A stretch of 64,000 nucleotides of DNA, from the NCBI RefSeq assembly GCF_019042215.1, contig NZ_JAHQCS010000121.1, positions 62,001 to 126,000 of the forward strand. The letters are read 5' to 3'. Numbering within the stretch: the stretch's first letter is position 1; each line of letters starts with the position of its first letter. Of the stretch, positions 1 to 9,049 are shown one piece after another. This DNA is from Evansella tamaricis (GTDB lineage Bacteria > Bacillota > Bacilli > Bacillales > Salisediminibacteriaceae). Under the pieces are notes generated by a model. That model made no database searches. It saw nothing but the letters and a program-made list of their open reading frames with translations, and had not been told where the DNA came from. A program made the translations under genes and the position numbers.

Positions 1-398
1 TCCCTTATCAATTTCACAAATTTAGTATGTCTTTGGATTCCTTTATTTGTAACCTCCAAAACCTTCTCGTTATTTAACCATTCTTTAATATTTTGATTGA
101 TATAGTCTTCCGAATTTATTCCAAGTAATGTTAATTTTTCACTCATTCCACGATTCTTTTTGTTCATCCTCCAGTTCTCCCTTCTATAATCATTCCATCT
201 TCCAATCCATTGCTTTACTATATTTATATACATTTGAAATCCATCCGTTCGAAAAATGATATCTTCGCCTTTCATATGTTGAAAGATTCTTAGGTTAAAC
301 AAATCAATTAAAATCCCCATTTCACGGCTATTTCCACGCCTGTCCCATGCAGTTTCTTTATCACACCATAAGATAGTGGCAGAAAAACTTCTTTTAAG
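1..398 (-). CDS. Partial or degraded hypothetical ORF at the left edge
   Basis: Minus-strand frame open for 132 codons from a TGA at 401-399 to the window edge. It has no ATG, GTG or TTG at its upstream end; the first ATG is at 320 and lacks a convincing ribosome site. The product is hydrophilic and Trp-rich (WCDKETAWDRRG early, then WIGRWNDYRRENW). The composition looks coding, but I do not recognise the family. Either the 5' end has been lost by a frameshift or deletion, making this a gene remnant, or translation starts at 320. The 3' part lies outside the window. Confidence 0.35.
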
Positions 399-442
399 TC
401 AATTAACATAATTGATTCGAGGTTTAAAAGGTGGGAATTCCA

Positions 443-1792
443 ATGTCAATGAAGAAAACAGAAAAACTAGGGCCAAAGGGAAATCTCATTTCTGGTCATT
501 TAAAAGACTTCCAAAGAGATCCCCTTCAATTTATGCAAAAGTTAGCAGAAGACTATGGAGAGATTGCACGGTTCAAGTTTGGTCCATTTCAAGACGTCTA
601 TTTAATCTCCAATCCAGAATTGATTAAACAAGTACTTGTTACTAAACAAAAGAATTTCGTTAAGTCGAGAGATTTGACCATTTTAAAACCGATCATTGGT
701 GAAGGACTTCTAACAAGCGAAAAAGGACATCATCTAAAACAGCGAAGACTTATTCAACCACATTTTAAAAGGGAACACATACGCTCCTATGGCGAAGATA
801 TGATTAAAACGACCGAAGAATATATGAAGAGTTGGAAAGAGAAGGAAGAAAGAGTCTTATCAAAAGACATGATGAATATCACTCTAGGCATTATTTCGAA
901 AACGATGTTCAACATGAATTTGGAGGAAGGTTACGATGTTATAGGCCCACCAATAGAAACGGTTATGAAGCTCGCTGTAAAAAGAATGAGGTCATTAGCA
1001 CAACTTCCCCTTTGGATCCCAACAAAAACGAATCGTAATTATAAAAGGGCAATTGACGAACTTGACCATGTTCTCTTTTCCATTATAGAGAACCGTCGTT
1101 CGCATAAAGGAAAATCTGAAGATTTACTAGGTGTTTTAATGGATGCAAAAGATGATAGTAACGGAGAAGTAATGTCAAATCAACAACTGCGGGATGAACT
1201 CATGACCATATTCCTGGCAGGCCATGAAACGACAGCAAATGCATTGTCATGGACATTTTATTTATTGGCGCAACATCCGGAAGTGGAGAAAAAATTACAC
1301 AGGGAAATTGACAGTGTCATCGGGAGTAACCCTTTATCCCCTAACCATTACAAGGAATTAACGTACGCTCAAAACATTATTTCAGAGGCTCTTCGTCTTT
1401 ATCCACCAGCATATGTTATAGGACGCCAAGTGGACAAAACCGTAAACATAGGGGGAATTCAATTAAATAAGGGAGATATGACTTTAATTAGTCAATATGT
1501 CATGCATCGAAGAAGGGAATATTTCGACCAACCTGATAACTTTATTCCGGAAAGATTTGAAAACCAATTTACAGATACACTTCCCCCATATACGTATTTC
1601 CCATTTGGAGGGGGACCAAGGGTTTGTATTGGAAACCATTTCGCCCTAATGGAAGCCGTACTGGTACTAGTTTGTATTGCACGCCATTTCAAAATAAAAC
1701 TGACACCATCAAACCAGACAATTAAAGCGCAACCTCTCATAACCCTAAGGCCAAAAGGGGGGATAAACGTAATACTTGAAAAAAGAAGTTAA
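443..1792 (+). CDS. Cytochrome P450 monooxygenase
   Basis: Haem-thiolate monooxygenase, 449 aa, cytosolic, with no N-terminal membrane anchor. Visible landmarks in order are the I-helix oxygen-activation motif AGHETT (about residue 260), the K-helix ExxR (E315-R318), PERF, and the haem loop FPFGGGPRVCIG with Cys395 as axial ligand. The spacing is that of a complete stand-alone P450 without fused reductase, so separate electron partners are needed; none is adjacent. ATG at 443 is preferred over the upstream in-frame GTG (431) because AAAGGTGGG sits 8 nt upstream of it. The substrate is unknown; the motifs resemble fatty-acid or terpenoid hydroxylases of the CYP4/CYP110 type more than soluble bacterial camphor-type P450s. 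Confidence 0.93.
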   Translation: MSMKKTEKLGPKGNLISGHLKDFQRDPLQFMQKLAEDYGEIARFKFGPFQDVYLISNPELIKQVLVTKQKNFVKSRDLTILKPIIGEGLLTSEKGHHLKQRRLIQPHFKREHIRSYGEDMIKTTEEYMKSWKEKEERVLSKDMMNITLGIISKTMFNMNLEEGYDVIGPPIETVMKLAVKRMRSLAQLPLWIPTKTNRNYKRAIDELDHVLFSIIENRRSHKGKSEDLLGVLMDAKDDSNGEVMSNQQLRDELMTIFLAGHETTANALSWTFYLLAQHPEVEKKLHREIDSVIGSNPLSPNHYKELTYAQNIISEALRLYPPAYVIGRQVDKTVNIGGIQLNKGDMTLISQYVMHRRREYFDQPDNFIPERFENQFTDTLPPYTYFPFGGGPRVCIGNHFALMEAVLVLVCIARHFKIKLTPSNQTIKAQPLITLRPKGGINVILEKRS

Positions 1793-1829
1793 TTCATCTT
1801 AGATGGAAGTTATAGAGGTACAATCCCTC

Positions 1830-2159
1830 TTAATACTTTTCTCTCACTTTAAAGTATGCTCCTAATATTTGAGTAAGATAATCGTGGGGAGTTGTTTCAA
1901 CCTGCCCATATCCCTTAAGAGTATAGAGATGGGTAGCATTAGGCAACTCCCTGTTCAGCTGCTTCCTCAACTTTATTCCTGCGTCATCTTCATCCACGAG
2001 GATGTAGACATCCAAAAATTCAATAGGTAAAATCATAGTCTCCAGTTTTTCATCGCTTAACGGACCGTTCGTACAAATTATCTCCACATGCTCATCTAGA
2101 ACTTCCTTTACCCGTTTACGATCATTTAATCCTTCCACAATCAACACTTTTTCCACCAT
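1830..2159 (-). CDS. Small Toprim-domain protein (YusF-like)
   Basis: A 109-aa stand-alone Toprim fold. The N-terminal strand and Glu motif VLIVEGLNDR is followed by the DxD motif in VDEDDAGIKLRKQL, the metal-binding residues typical of primases, topoisomerases and RNase M5. It is shorter than RNase M5 and lacks its C-terminal domain. It resembles the uncharacterised B. subtilis YusF group, judged from memory of the family. Start chosen at ATG 2159, behind TTGAGGTTT; the longer frame begins 7 codons upstream without a ribosome site. Convergent with the P450 gene. A nuclease or nicking activity is possible but not shown. Confidence 0.8.
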   Translation of the reverse strand: MVEKVLIVEGLNDRKRVKEVLDEHVEIICTNGPLSDEKLETMILPIEFLDVYILVDEDDAGIKLRKQLNRELPNATHLYTLKGYGQVETTPHDYLTQILGAYFKVREKY

Positions 2160-2396
2160 AAACCTCAACCTCAGTATCACAAGTAATAAGGAAGAAAATC
2201 ACTCCACGATCTATCTGTTAAAAATGGAGTTCGATGAATTAATTATACCGGTTTATCACTACTTAGTTCAATCGGTGTAGACCTTCATCCCAGTACTTTT
2301 GGAAACTTGACAGTTTTCATAAAAAATAATCACTAATAATATACTTAAATTTCCCGTGATTGACCCTTTCCTAAATTAATCAAACCTTAATGTCTA

Positions 2397-3800
2397 TCAT
2401 GCCTTCTCCTTTGCAAACTCAGGTTGTTCTCTTGGCAAAAAGAGAGCAACGATTAAACAGAGGCTGGCTAACATCGCCAATATAATAAAAACAGAATGAA
2501 GTCCTGTGGAGAGAAGTTCCGGAGCAACTTCTGTTCCATTGTTGGTATGTCCACTAATGTGCTGATTCAAAACGGTTCCCAATACTGTGATTCCAAGGGC
2601 TTGACCCAACGTCCTTATAAAGGCATTGGCAGATGCTGCAGTACCACGATTATTCCAATCTACAGAAGATTGGACAATGACAGTATATACGGTCATAGAC
2701 AATCCAAAGCCTAATCCAATAAAAAACATAATCATAACTAAAACTACATTAGATGTTTCAGGTGAAATAAAACTGAGGAAATAGGTGCCGAGTGCAATAA
2801 GAGAAACTCCTGTCAACGTCAGAGGTTTTGTCCCCATTCGAACGATTAGTTGTCCACTAATATATGAACCTAACGGCCAACCAATCGACATTGGAATTAA
2901 CGTTAAGCCAGATGCTGTTGCTGCCATCAGAAGGACCCCCTGTACCCAAAGTGGCAAATAAGCAGTCAGTCCAATAAGAATGGATCCCATTAATAATCCA
3001 CATCCATTTGCGATTAACAGATGTCGGTTTTTAAATAAGTGGAATGGCACCATGGGGTCTGGTACTTTAAATTGAATTACGATAAACAGACCTATAAAGA
3101 TCGTAGAGATTCCCAACAGGATAAACATCAACGTGTCATTCCATGCAATTTCATTCCCCCCCGATAAGAGGGCGTACAGTAATGTCCCCATCCCTATTAT
3201 GAAAGTGAATGCTCCTGCATAATCAATTGATCTCTTGCGCTTTTCAATTGTTTCTTCAAGATACTTGCCTATTAGAAACAATGAAACTAGACCAAATGGA
3301 ATATTAATATAAAAAATCCAGTGCCAGGTCATAAAATCCACAAAAAAGCCGCCCACCAAGGGACCACAAATGCCCGCTATTCCCCAAATGGAACCTATAA
3401 TGGCTTGGACCTTTGCCCTCTGCTCATAGGAAAACACATCTCCTACAATCGTAAAAGTCATTGGCAATAAGGCTCCTGCTCCAATTCCCTGCACAGCGCG
3501 AAACAGAATGAGCTGTTCCATGGATTGAGATAGACCACATAAGGCAGATCCAAGTAAGAAAAGTATAGCCCCTGTAAAAAATATCTTCTTTCTTCCAAAT
3601 ATATCTGCCAGTTTTCCAAATATAGGAGTCATTACAGCATAAGTCAACAAGTAAATTGCAAATACCCAACTGATGAGATCCAGTCCTCCTAGATCACGTG
3701 TGATCACAGGCATCGCCGTACTGATAACTGTTACTTCAATCGCTGCCAAAAAAGTAGCAATAAGTAAAGCAATAATAATATTCCATTGATAACGAGTCAT
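2397..3800 (-). CDS. DHA2-family multidrug exporter (MFS, 14 TM)
   Basis: A 467-aa proton-driven drug exporter of the EmrB/QacA (DHA2) group. The first helix carries IEVTVISTAMP, matching the motif D1 region of this group, followed by GKLADIFGRKK (motif A between helices 2 and 3) and RAVQGIGAGALLP (motif B). GICGPLVGGFF is the motif C antiporter signature in helix 5. About 14 hydrophobic segments are seen. ATG at 3800 follows AAGGAG by about 10 nt. It is divergent from the helicase gene, with a shared promoter region. No TetR/MarR regulator gene is adjacent. Substrate unknown. Confidence 0.92.
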   Translation of the reverse strand: MTRYQWNIIIALLIATFLAAIEVTVISTAMPVITRDLGGLDLISWVFAIYLLTYAVMTPIFGKLADIFGRKKIFFTGAILFLLGSALCGLSQSMEQLILFRAVQGIGAGALLPMTFTIVGDVFSYEQRAKVQAIIGSIWGIAGICGPLVGGFFVDFMTWHWIFYINIPFGLVSLFLIGKYLEETIEKRKRSIDYAGAFTFIIGMGTLLYALLSGGNEIAWNDTLMFILLGISTIFIGLFIVIQFKVPDPMVPFHLFKNRHLLIANGCGLLMGSILIGLTAYLPLWVQGVLLMAATASGLTLIPMSIGWPLGSYISGQLIVRMGTKPLTLTGVSLIALGTYFLSFISPETSNVVLVMIMFFIGLGFGLSMTVYTVIVQSSVDWNNRGTAASANAFIRTLGQALGITVLGTVLNQHISGHTNNGTEVAPELLSTGLHSVFIILAMLASLCLIVALFLPREQPEFAKEKA

Positions 3801-3858
3801 GTATCTATTTCTCCTTAATTAAATGCCTTTAATGTCCATATTACCATAAATTACTCTT

Positions 3859-3898
3859 AGTCAAGTGACATTGTCTACTTTCCTGTAAACTCTTGACT
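3859..3898. promoter_or_regulatory. Divergent -35-like inverted repeat AGTCAAG/CTTGACT
   Basis: The gap between the exporter and helicase genes holds AGTCAAG and, 26 nt on, its inverse CTTGACT. Each arm contains TTGACT pointing towards one of the two genes, so these are plausible -35 elements of back-to-back promoters. On the minus strand TAATAT lies 15 nt beyond TTGACT; the plus-strand -10 is less clear. The symmetry could also be an operator. Confidence 0.35.
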
Positions 3899-3982
3899 TT
3901 TTCCCCATCAAATGGACACAATAAACATCATAAAGAAGATATTAAAAAGAATACACATTCATTAAAAAATGAGGTTATACAG

Positions 3983-5428
3983 ATGACAATCGATAGTTTT
4001 CACCAATTCCCACTTAGTAATGAGATTCAACTTGCGCTAACTGAACTTCAATATATCAAACCCACAGAAGTACAACGGAAAGTTATTCCACATGCATTAA
4101 GGAGACGGGACCTTATCGTTAAATCACAAACAGGGAGTGGTAAGACTGCTTCCTTTGCTATCCCTTTATGTGAGCAAGTGAATTGGGAAGAAAATCGACC
4201 TCAGGCATTAATTTTAACTCCAACACGGGAACTTGCTGTCCAGGTAAAAGAAGATATAAGCAATATTGGAAGATTTAAAAGAATTAAAGGAATCGCTATC
4301 TTTGGAAAACAACCTTTTCATAAACAGAAATTAGAATTAAAGCAAAAAAATCACATTGTTGTGGGGACACCGGGAAGATTATTAGATCACATTCAAAAAG
4401 GTACTCTACCTATTGATAAACTAGAATACTTAATTATCGATGAGGCAGATGAAATGTTGAATATGGGATTTATTGATCAAGTGAAAGACATTATTGAAGC
4501 TTTGCCAAAGGAAAGAATCACTTCCATATTCTCTGCAACTATTACGGAAGAAGTGGAGGAACTTAGTCAAAAATATATGGATCATCCCTTAAAAATTGAG
4601 ATTACCAGAGCAGAGCAAGAATCAAGTGGGATCACACATTACTTTTATGAAGTAGAGGAAGAGTTTAAATACCAACTATTAAAAGAGGTTCTAATCATCG
4701 AAAATCCCGATTCTTGTATTATTTTTTGTGGGACACAACAAAATGTTGATCAATTATACGAATTGTTAATAAAGCAAAGTTTTTCATGTGATAAATTGCA
4801 TGGTGGACTCCCTCAAGAAACGCGCTTTTCTGTAATGAATAACTTCAAGCGTGGGAAGTACCGCTATCTTATTGCAACTGATTTGGCTTCTAGAGGGATA
4901 GATGTGGAAAAAATAAATCTCGTCATTCATTATGATATTCCTTTCAAAGAAGAAACATATGTTCATCGGACAGGAAGAACTGGACGGGCAGGGGAAAGTG
5001 GAAATGCCATATCATTTATCACTTCCAAAGAAAAAAAATATCTAACAGATTTGGAGAGTTTTTTGGGATTTTCAATAGTAAAACGAGATCGTCCTTCCAA
5101 AGAAATGATAGAGCAAAGTATGGCAGCATTTAAAGCCAAAAAGCATGCTCCTCCCATTATTAAGAAGGACAAAAGTGATAATCTAAATAAAAATATTATG
5201 AGGTTATTTTTTAATGGAGGAAAGAGAAAAAAGCTGAGGGCCGTTGATTTTGTCGGAACCATATCCAGTTTGCCAGGAATCTCTGCTGATGATATTGGTA
5301 TCATCACGATTCAGGAAACGTCCACGTTTGTGGAGATTCTTAATGGTAAAGGGGATTTTGTTTTAAAGGAAATGAAAAACAAAACAATAAAAGGGAAACA
5401 ATTGAAAGTTCACCAAGCAAGGATATAA
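3983..5428 (+). CDS. dbpA: DEAD-box ATP-dependent RNA helicase DbpA (YxiN type)
   Basis: 481 aa. Q-motif PTEVQ (27-31), Walker A SQTGSGKT (48-55), PTRELA, DEAD box within [12 protein letters not shown], and the C-terminal helicase motifs including [10 protein letters not shown]. The last 75 residues (from about [17 protein letters not shown]) form the DbpA RNA-binding domain, which in B. subtilis YxiN and E. coli DbpA directs the enzyme to hairpin 92 of 23S rRNA for large-subunit assembly. ATG 3983 is chosen because TGAGGT lies 7 nt upstream; the in-frame extension to 3893 lacks a ribosome site. Single gene; a repeat element begins directly at its stop codon. Confidence 0.93.
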   Translation: MTIDSFHQFPLSNEIQLALTELQYIKPTEVQRKVIPHALRRRDLIVKSQTGSGKTASFAIPLCEQVNWEENRPQALILTPTRELAVQVKEDISNIGRFKRIKGIAIFGKQPFHKQKLELKQKNHIVVGTPGRLLDHIQKGTLPIDKLEYLIIDEADEMLNMGFIDQVKDIIEALPKERITSIFSATITEEVEELSQKYMDHPLKIEITRAEQESSGITHYFYEVEEEFKYQLLKEVLIIENPDSCIIFCGTQQNVDQLYELLIKQSFSCDKLHGGLPQETRFSVMNNFKRGKYRYLIATDLASRGIDVEKINLVIHYDIPFKEETYVHRTGRTGRAGESGNAISFITSKEKKYLTDLESFLGFSIVKRDRPSKEMIEQSMAAFKAKKHAPPIIKKDKSDNLNKNIMRLFFNGGKRKKLRAVDFVGTISSLPGISADDIGIITIQETSTFVEILNGKGDFVLKEMKNKTIKGKQLKVHQARI

Positions 5429-5670
5429 GAAAAGCGCAAGCCTCTATGTGTCTTCCTCTACTCGTATTTAAAAGAAGTGGATCCATCGGGCAAAGCGCCA
5501 CGTCCTGTGGCATGCCCGATATTAGGACCTCCTGTCCGTCCATCGGGCAAAGCGCCACGTCCTGTGGCATGCCCGATATTAGGACCTCCTGTCCGTCTAC
5601 ACAACTGGAAACTATCTCAAGGGCAGCATCTCTCGCGTGCTGTCACTGAAGTAAACGCTCGTCGCTGAAG
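5427..5670. repeat. Composite repeat region containing a 57-bp tandem duplication
   Basis: Begins at the dbpA stop with AAGAAAAGCGCAAGCCTCTATG, written here as two parts AAGAAAAGCGCAAGC and CTCTATG, which is the left end of dispersed family B. Positions 5483-5539 and 5540-5596 are an exact tandem duplication of 57 bp. Each unit folds into a nested hairpin: outer arms ATCGGGCA/TGCCCGAT and inner arms GCCAC/GTGGC. Short open frames crossing it are repeat artefacts. The remainder to 5670 does not match the right end of family B. Confidence 0.8.
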
Positions 5671-5712
5671 ATAGAAAAAGATAATTAAACTTATCTCATC
5701 TCATAAAAGACA

Positions 5713-5739
5713 AAGTGCCTGCCATCCTGACAGGCACTT
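5713..5739. terminator. Intrinsic terminator hairpin
   Basis: Perfect 9-bp stem AAGTGCCTG/CAGGCACTT with a 9-nt loop, just beyond the stop of the glycosyltransferase gene, with T-rich sequence on both sides. Probably terminates the minus-strand glycosyltransferase transcript and may also act on readthrough from dbpA. Confidence 0.75.
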
Positions 5740-5746
5740 CCGTATT

Positions 5747-7033
5747 TTATTTATTAGAAACCATTTTCTCACTTAAGTAATCGGAAGAAGTCGAAGTGGA
5801 TTGTTTTACTTTCACCACTTCCATTGTTTGAATTAGGTTAGTTTCTTCTAGTTTTATATTTCTTTTTAAAATTGATTCATACGTATAGAGTAAAGAACGT
5901 ATGGCAATCTCTCTGTTATATTTTTGCAGTACAAAAGCAGCAGCATTTTTTGATAGTTTAGTTAAAAGTTTTTCATCTTCGAGGATAAGCCGGGCATTAC
6001 TTAAATACTCTTCCCTCTTATTGCAGATAACTGCTTCTTTACCATGGTTAAATCCAATGTTACTGTTTGTTTCTTTACTTAATAGAATTGGCGCCCCAAT
6101 TTTAGCAGCACTAAGTACGTGATGTAACATTCCTGTTCCATATGTAAAAGGAGCTATCAAAATTTCTCCATTACTTAAATATGGGGTGATATCTTCCACA
6201 TAACCAGTGATCGTCACACCGTCTGTCTCTCCTAGTTTCTCCACTTCAATAGGAGGTTCCCCGCCAATTATAAAACACTGTAAATCTTGAAACTCATTCT
6301 TCAATGGAAGAAACATATCTTCCACAACCATTTTTGCAGCTTCAATAGCATGTTTTTCTTTAAGACTACCGTAAAAGACAAGTGCCTTACGTGAATGTAT
6401 CACATTGTTGCCCTTCGAAATTGCAAAATCAAATATATTGGAAACGACATTAATTCTATGGAGACGTTGACGATCCCTTAATGACTGAGCAATTCCAATT
6501 GGATATTTCTTCTGTAGTTTAGTTTCATAGCGTTTTGTCCGACGCAATTTATCCAATAAGATAATCTTTTTAAACGAATGTCCGCAAGAGTCTAATTCTT
6601 TATTAATACTCCAGCATTCCCCTTCCACATAATCAATGACAATTGGAGGCAGTCCCTCTGTCTTTCTAATATTATGCACTAGTTTACTTTGAATCTGTAT
6701 TAGATCATAAGACTCAGACTCCACGACCTCATTCAACATGGTTCGTAATTCCGGTGCTGAAAATCTAGCTGCAGTAACAGGAAGCCCTTTTAGTAAACTG
6801 AAGATAAAATGGAATTTCTGTCCACTTCTATTTTGTGCTTTAATATTTTTCTGATTGAAAGATTTTTGAATGACATCAGTTCCAGGTAAAAAATAGATAA
6901 AATTCTCGTGAAAGAAAATGCAATCCACATGAACACCTGTTTCTATTAAACTCTTAATTTGATAATATGCACGTACTTGTTCATTTTCTGCTTGCACAAA
7001 CGGGACCTGCTCCGATACATATAATATTCTCAT
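5747..7033 (-). CDS. Glycosyltransferase, GT4-like (GT-B fold)
   Basis: A 428-aa soluble protein. The N-terminus MRILYVSEQVPF is a Rossmann beta strand typical of GT-B glycosyltransferases. The C-terminal half contains VFYGSLKEKHAIEA, then ITGYVEDITPYLSNGEILIAPF and GTGMLHHVLSAAKIGAPIL, the arrangement of the nucleotide-sugar binding domain in family GT4 (YVEDI...P.Y...ILIAPF is a common signature). ATG 7033 has AAGGAG 9 nt upstream; the longer in-frame TTG start overlaps that ribosome site. Isolated gene, not in a polysaccharide cluster, so the acceptor cannot be guessed. Confidence 0.8.
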   Translation of the reverse strand: MRILYVSEQVPFVQAENEQVRAYYQIKSLIETGVHVDCIFFHENFIYFLPGTDVIQKSFNQKNIKAQNRSGQKFHFIFSLLKGLPVTAARFSAPELRTMLNEVVESESYDLIQIQSKLVHNIRKTEGLPPIVIDYVEGECWSINKELDSCGHSFKKIILLDKLRRTKRYETKLQKKYPIGIAQSLRDRQRLHRINVVSNIFDFAISKGNNVIHSRKALVFYGSLKEKHAIEAAKMVVEDMFLPLKNEFQDLQCFIIGGEPPIEVEKLGETDGVTITGYVEDITPYLSNGEILIAPFTYGTGMLHHVLSAAKIGAPILLSKETNSNIGFNHGKEAVICNKREEYLSNARLILEDEKLLTKLSKNAAAFVLQKYNREIAIRSLLYTYESILKRNIKLEETNLIQTMEVVKVKQSTSTSSDYLSEKMVSNK

Positions 7034-7210
7034 TAGGAAAAACTCCTTCAAATAGTTTTCATCTAACTCTATTATCCTTTATATCGCACATTTTGTCTCT
7101 ATATATTATTAAACATAGTTTTTTTACCTAAATCAAGCTATTTTGTCGAATTAAATGTAGTTCTTTATCCTCATTTTTGTTATATATAGAGAACAAAACA
7201 CTTACATAAA

Positions 7211-7240
7211 AAACCAATAGGGAAAAATCCCTATTGGTTT
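7211..7240. terminator. Bidirectional intrinsic terminator
   Basis: Perfect 12-bp stem AAACCAATAGGG/CCCTATTGGTTT around a 6-nt loop, with A residues before and T residues after. Located beyond the end of the DUF2568 gene on the minus strand. Confidence 0.85.
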
Positions 7241-7261
7241 TTTACCAAATTTTTTTCCATA

Positions 7262-7594
7262 TTACAGTCCAAACCAATTAAGTAATATACGGTTTCCAAC
7301 AGCCACAATGAAAAAGGCGATCGCCAGAAACGGGTAGCCTATCTTTAATAGAGCTAGGGTAGCAAGACCATAAATCACCACTTCCAGTACAAAATGGTTC
7401 CAACCCTCCAATAAATACGGAGCAGCGGGTGCCCCAAATAAACCCCAAACTACAATTAATACTACAGGTGCTCCAATACCTAAAAGCAGTTTAATTAATT
7501 GATTACTGTTGCTCTGAAATCCCCATACACATAATATGATTATTGAAAAAACTTCCAGAAGAAAACGTAGTCCCATTAGCCCCAATGACATCAT
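7262..7594 (-). CDS. DUF2568 membrane protein (YrdB family)
   Basis: A 110-aa protein with four predicted membrane helices. The signatures LRFLLEVFSIIILCVWGFQ and WGLFGAPAAP...LLEGW are those of the DUF2568/YrdB family of small integral membrane proteins of unknown function. Double ATG start behind AAAGGAG. Monocistronic, ending at a strong terminator. Confidence 0.8.
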   Translation of the reverse strand: MMSLGLMGLRFLLEVFSIIILCVWGFQSNSNQLIKLLLGIGAPVVLIVVWGLFGAPAAPYLLEGWNHFVLEVVIYGLATLALLKIGYPFLAIAFFIVAVGNRILLNWFGL

Positions 7595-7809
7595 AGCTTT
7601 TCACTCCTTTTTTCCGATCAAATAATTACCTTTTTTAGACGTTAATACGTAAATAGTAGTTTCATATGTTTCAGACTTGGTTATTCATGAAGTCTTTCCA
7701 TAAATCTTCTATTTATTAAGAATAAATAGAGTTAAAAGAGTATATAAATCTACTATACTACTTGGACGGAACAAGAAAAAAATAATGAATCTTAAGGGAG
7801 ATTAATGCG

Positions 7810-8361
7810 ATGGAAGAAAAAAAACAATTAAATTATTTTCAATATTCCTTTTTATTAATTAAAAATCCAGATGAGATTATCACAAAAGACTATAAAGGAT
7901 TTCATAAATATGGTTTTTTCAATATGATCATTCTTATTCTTGCCATCTTTTCAAACAAACTCTTGGAAGGTCTTGATTATGCCAATGAAGATCCCTGGTA
8001 CCTGCGGGAGTTATATGAAAGTATTACTTTAACAGTTTCTATTGCCATTCCATTAGGGGGAATAATGCTTCTTATGAATTGGGTAGCGACGAAAGTAATT
8101 GATAGGCGAAGTTTGGCTTATTATTCTGAGAAGTTAGGTTCTGTAATGTTCTATCCAATGATCTTCTATTTCATCACCATCATTTTACAGCTTTACAATG
8201 TTTCCTTTTATCCATTATTTAGTTCTTTGGCAATGTCCTTTTTGTATATTGGACTCTTTCTCGTTTCCTATTTGTTTGCGGCAAGGGATAATTTTAAAAT
8301 ATCTGCACTGTTTGTTGTTGGATTCTACTTTATTTCAAAAATAATCAATCTTGTCATCTGA
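7810..8361 (+). CDS. Hypothetical membrane protein, possibly Yip1-like
   Basis: 183 aa with a hydrophilic N-terminus (about 35 residues) and five hydrophobic segments. The N-terminal KNPDEIITKDY and the overall layout recall bacterial Yip1-domain proteins, but the match is weak and no function is implied. GGGAG lies 9 nt before the ATG. Followed by the DUF2062 gene after about 100 nt with no clear terminator, so cotranscription is possible. Confidence 0.7.
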   Translation: MEEKKQLNYFQYSFLLIKNPDEIITKDYKGFHKYGFFNMIILILAIFSNKLLEGLDYANEDPWYLRELYESITLTVSIAIPLGGIMLLMNWVATKVIDRRSLAYYSEKLGSVMFYPMIFYFITIILQLYNVSFYPLFSSLAMSFLYIGLFLVSYLFAARDNFKISALFVVGFYFISKIINLVI

Positions 8362-8457
8362 TTACTATAATGTCATATGTATTCTCTGTCATTGAACTAA
8401 TTTTAAAAAAGAGTTATTCTAATGACTAGACTACTTTTTCACGGTTGGTGATCGGAC

Positions 8458-8958
8458 ATTAAGAGGCAAATAAGAAAGATAAAATATCTAATCATTAGAT
8501 TACTTAGAATAAAAGATAAAGCGCACAGTGTTGCCCGAGGTTTTACAATAGGGGCATTAATGAATTTTGTACCAACCTTTGGATTTGGCCCCTTTTTATC
8601 TACCGTCAGTCCTAAAGTGGTTAGGGGAAATGCAATTGCCGGGTTCATCGGCGGCCTCTCATTCCTTTGGGCCTTTCCCATTCTGTTTCTCTTCAATATT
8701 AAAGTTGGTGAAAAATTGCTCCCAATTGAAATTGCAGAAACCATTGAAGAAGTGGTGGAAGAAGCAGGTGAAGTAGATTCAGAAGTGGTGGCAGAGGTTG
8801 TCATTGAAGCCGGTTTAGTACTTGGACAGGCTTTTTTTGTAGGAATGGTCGTAAACATGATCCTTTTTGGAGTCGTTTGTTATTTTCTGATCTATACCAT
8901 TATAAAAAAATATCGTCGTGAAGTATTAAGATTTGTTCACAAAAAATGGAAAATCTGA
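8458..8958 (+). CDS. DUF2062 membrane protein, probable ATT start
   Basis: Residues LLRIKDKAHSVARGF followed by VPTFGFGPFLS are the conserved N-terminal signature of DUF2062 membrane proteins. The first ATG in frame (8560) would delete most of it. Upstream the frame is open back to a TGA at 8449 and contains no ATG, GTG or TTG. GGTGAT followed 5 nt later by ATT at 8458 is the best initiation site, giving 166 aa. Two or three TM segments; an acidic stretch EEVVEEAGEVDSEVV separates them. Function unknown. If ATT is not used, the product starts at 8560 (132 aa). Confidence 0.7.
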   Translation: MKRQIRKIKYLIIRLLRIKDKAHSVARGFTIGALMNFVPTFGFGPFLSTVSPKVVRGNAIAGFIGGLSFLWAFPILFLFNIKVGEKLLPIEIAETIEEVVEEAGEVDSEVVAEVVIEAGLVLGQAFFVGMVVNMILFGVVCYFLIYTIIKKYRREVLRFVHKKWKI

Positions 8959-9049
8959 TTATATCATACGAAGGTATAATATACCCCTTTAAAATGTTCT
9001 GGTATATTTAGTGAGAGCTGAATAACTTTTCAAATGGGGTGAGGAAATC

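Noticed and set aside
5483-5596. Possible CRISPR-like array
   Set aside because: Only two directly adjoining identical units with no unique spacers and no cas genes anywhere in the window.
5446-5668. Two overlapping plus-strand frames with repeated residues
   Set aside because: They merely translate the 57-bp tandem repeat; no ribosome site.
8439-8858. Open frame antisense to the DUF2062 gene
   Set aside because: Ser/Thr/Pro-rich composition, no ribosome site, and lies opposite a conserved protein family in a better frame.
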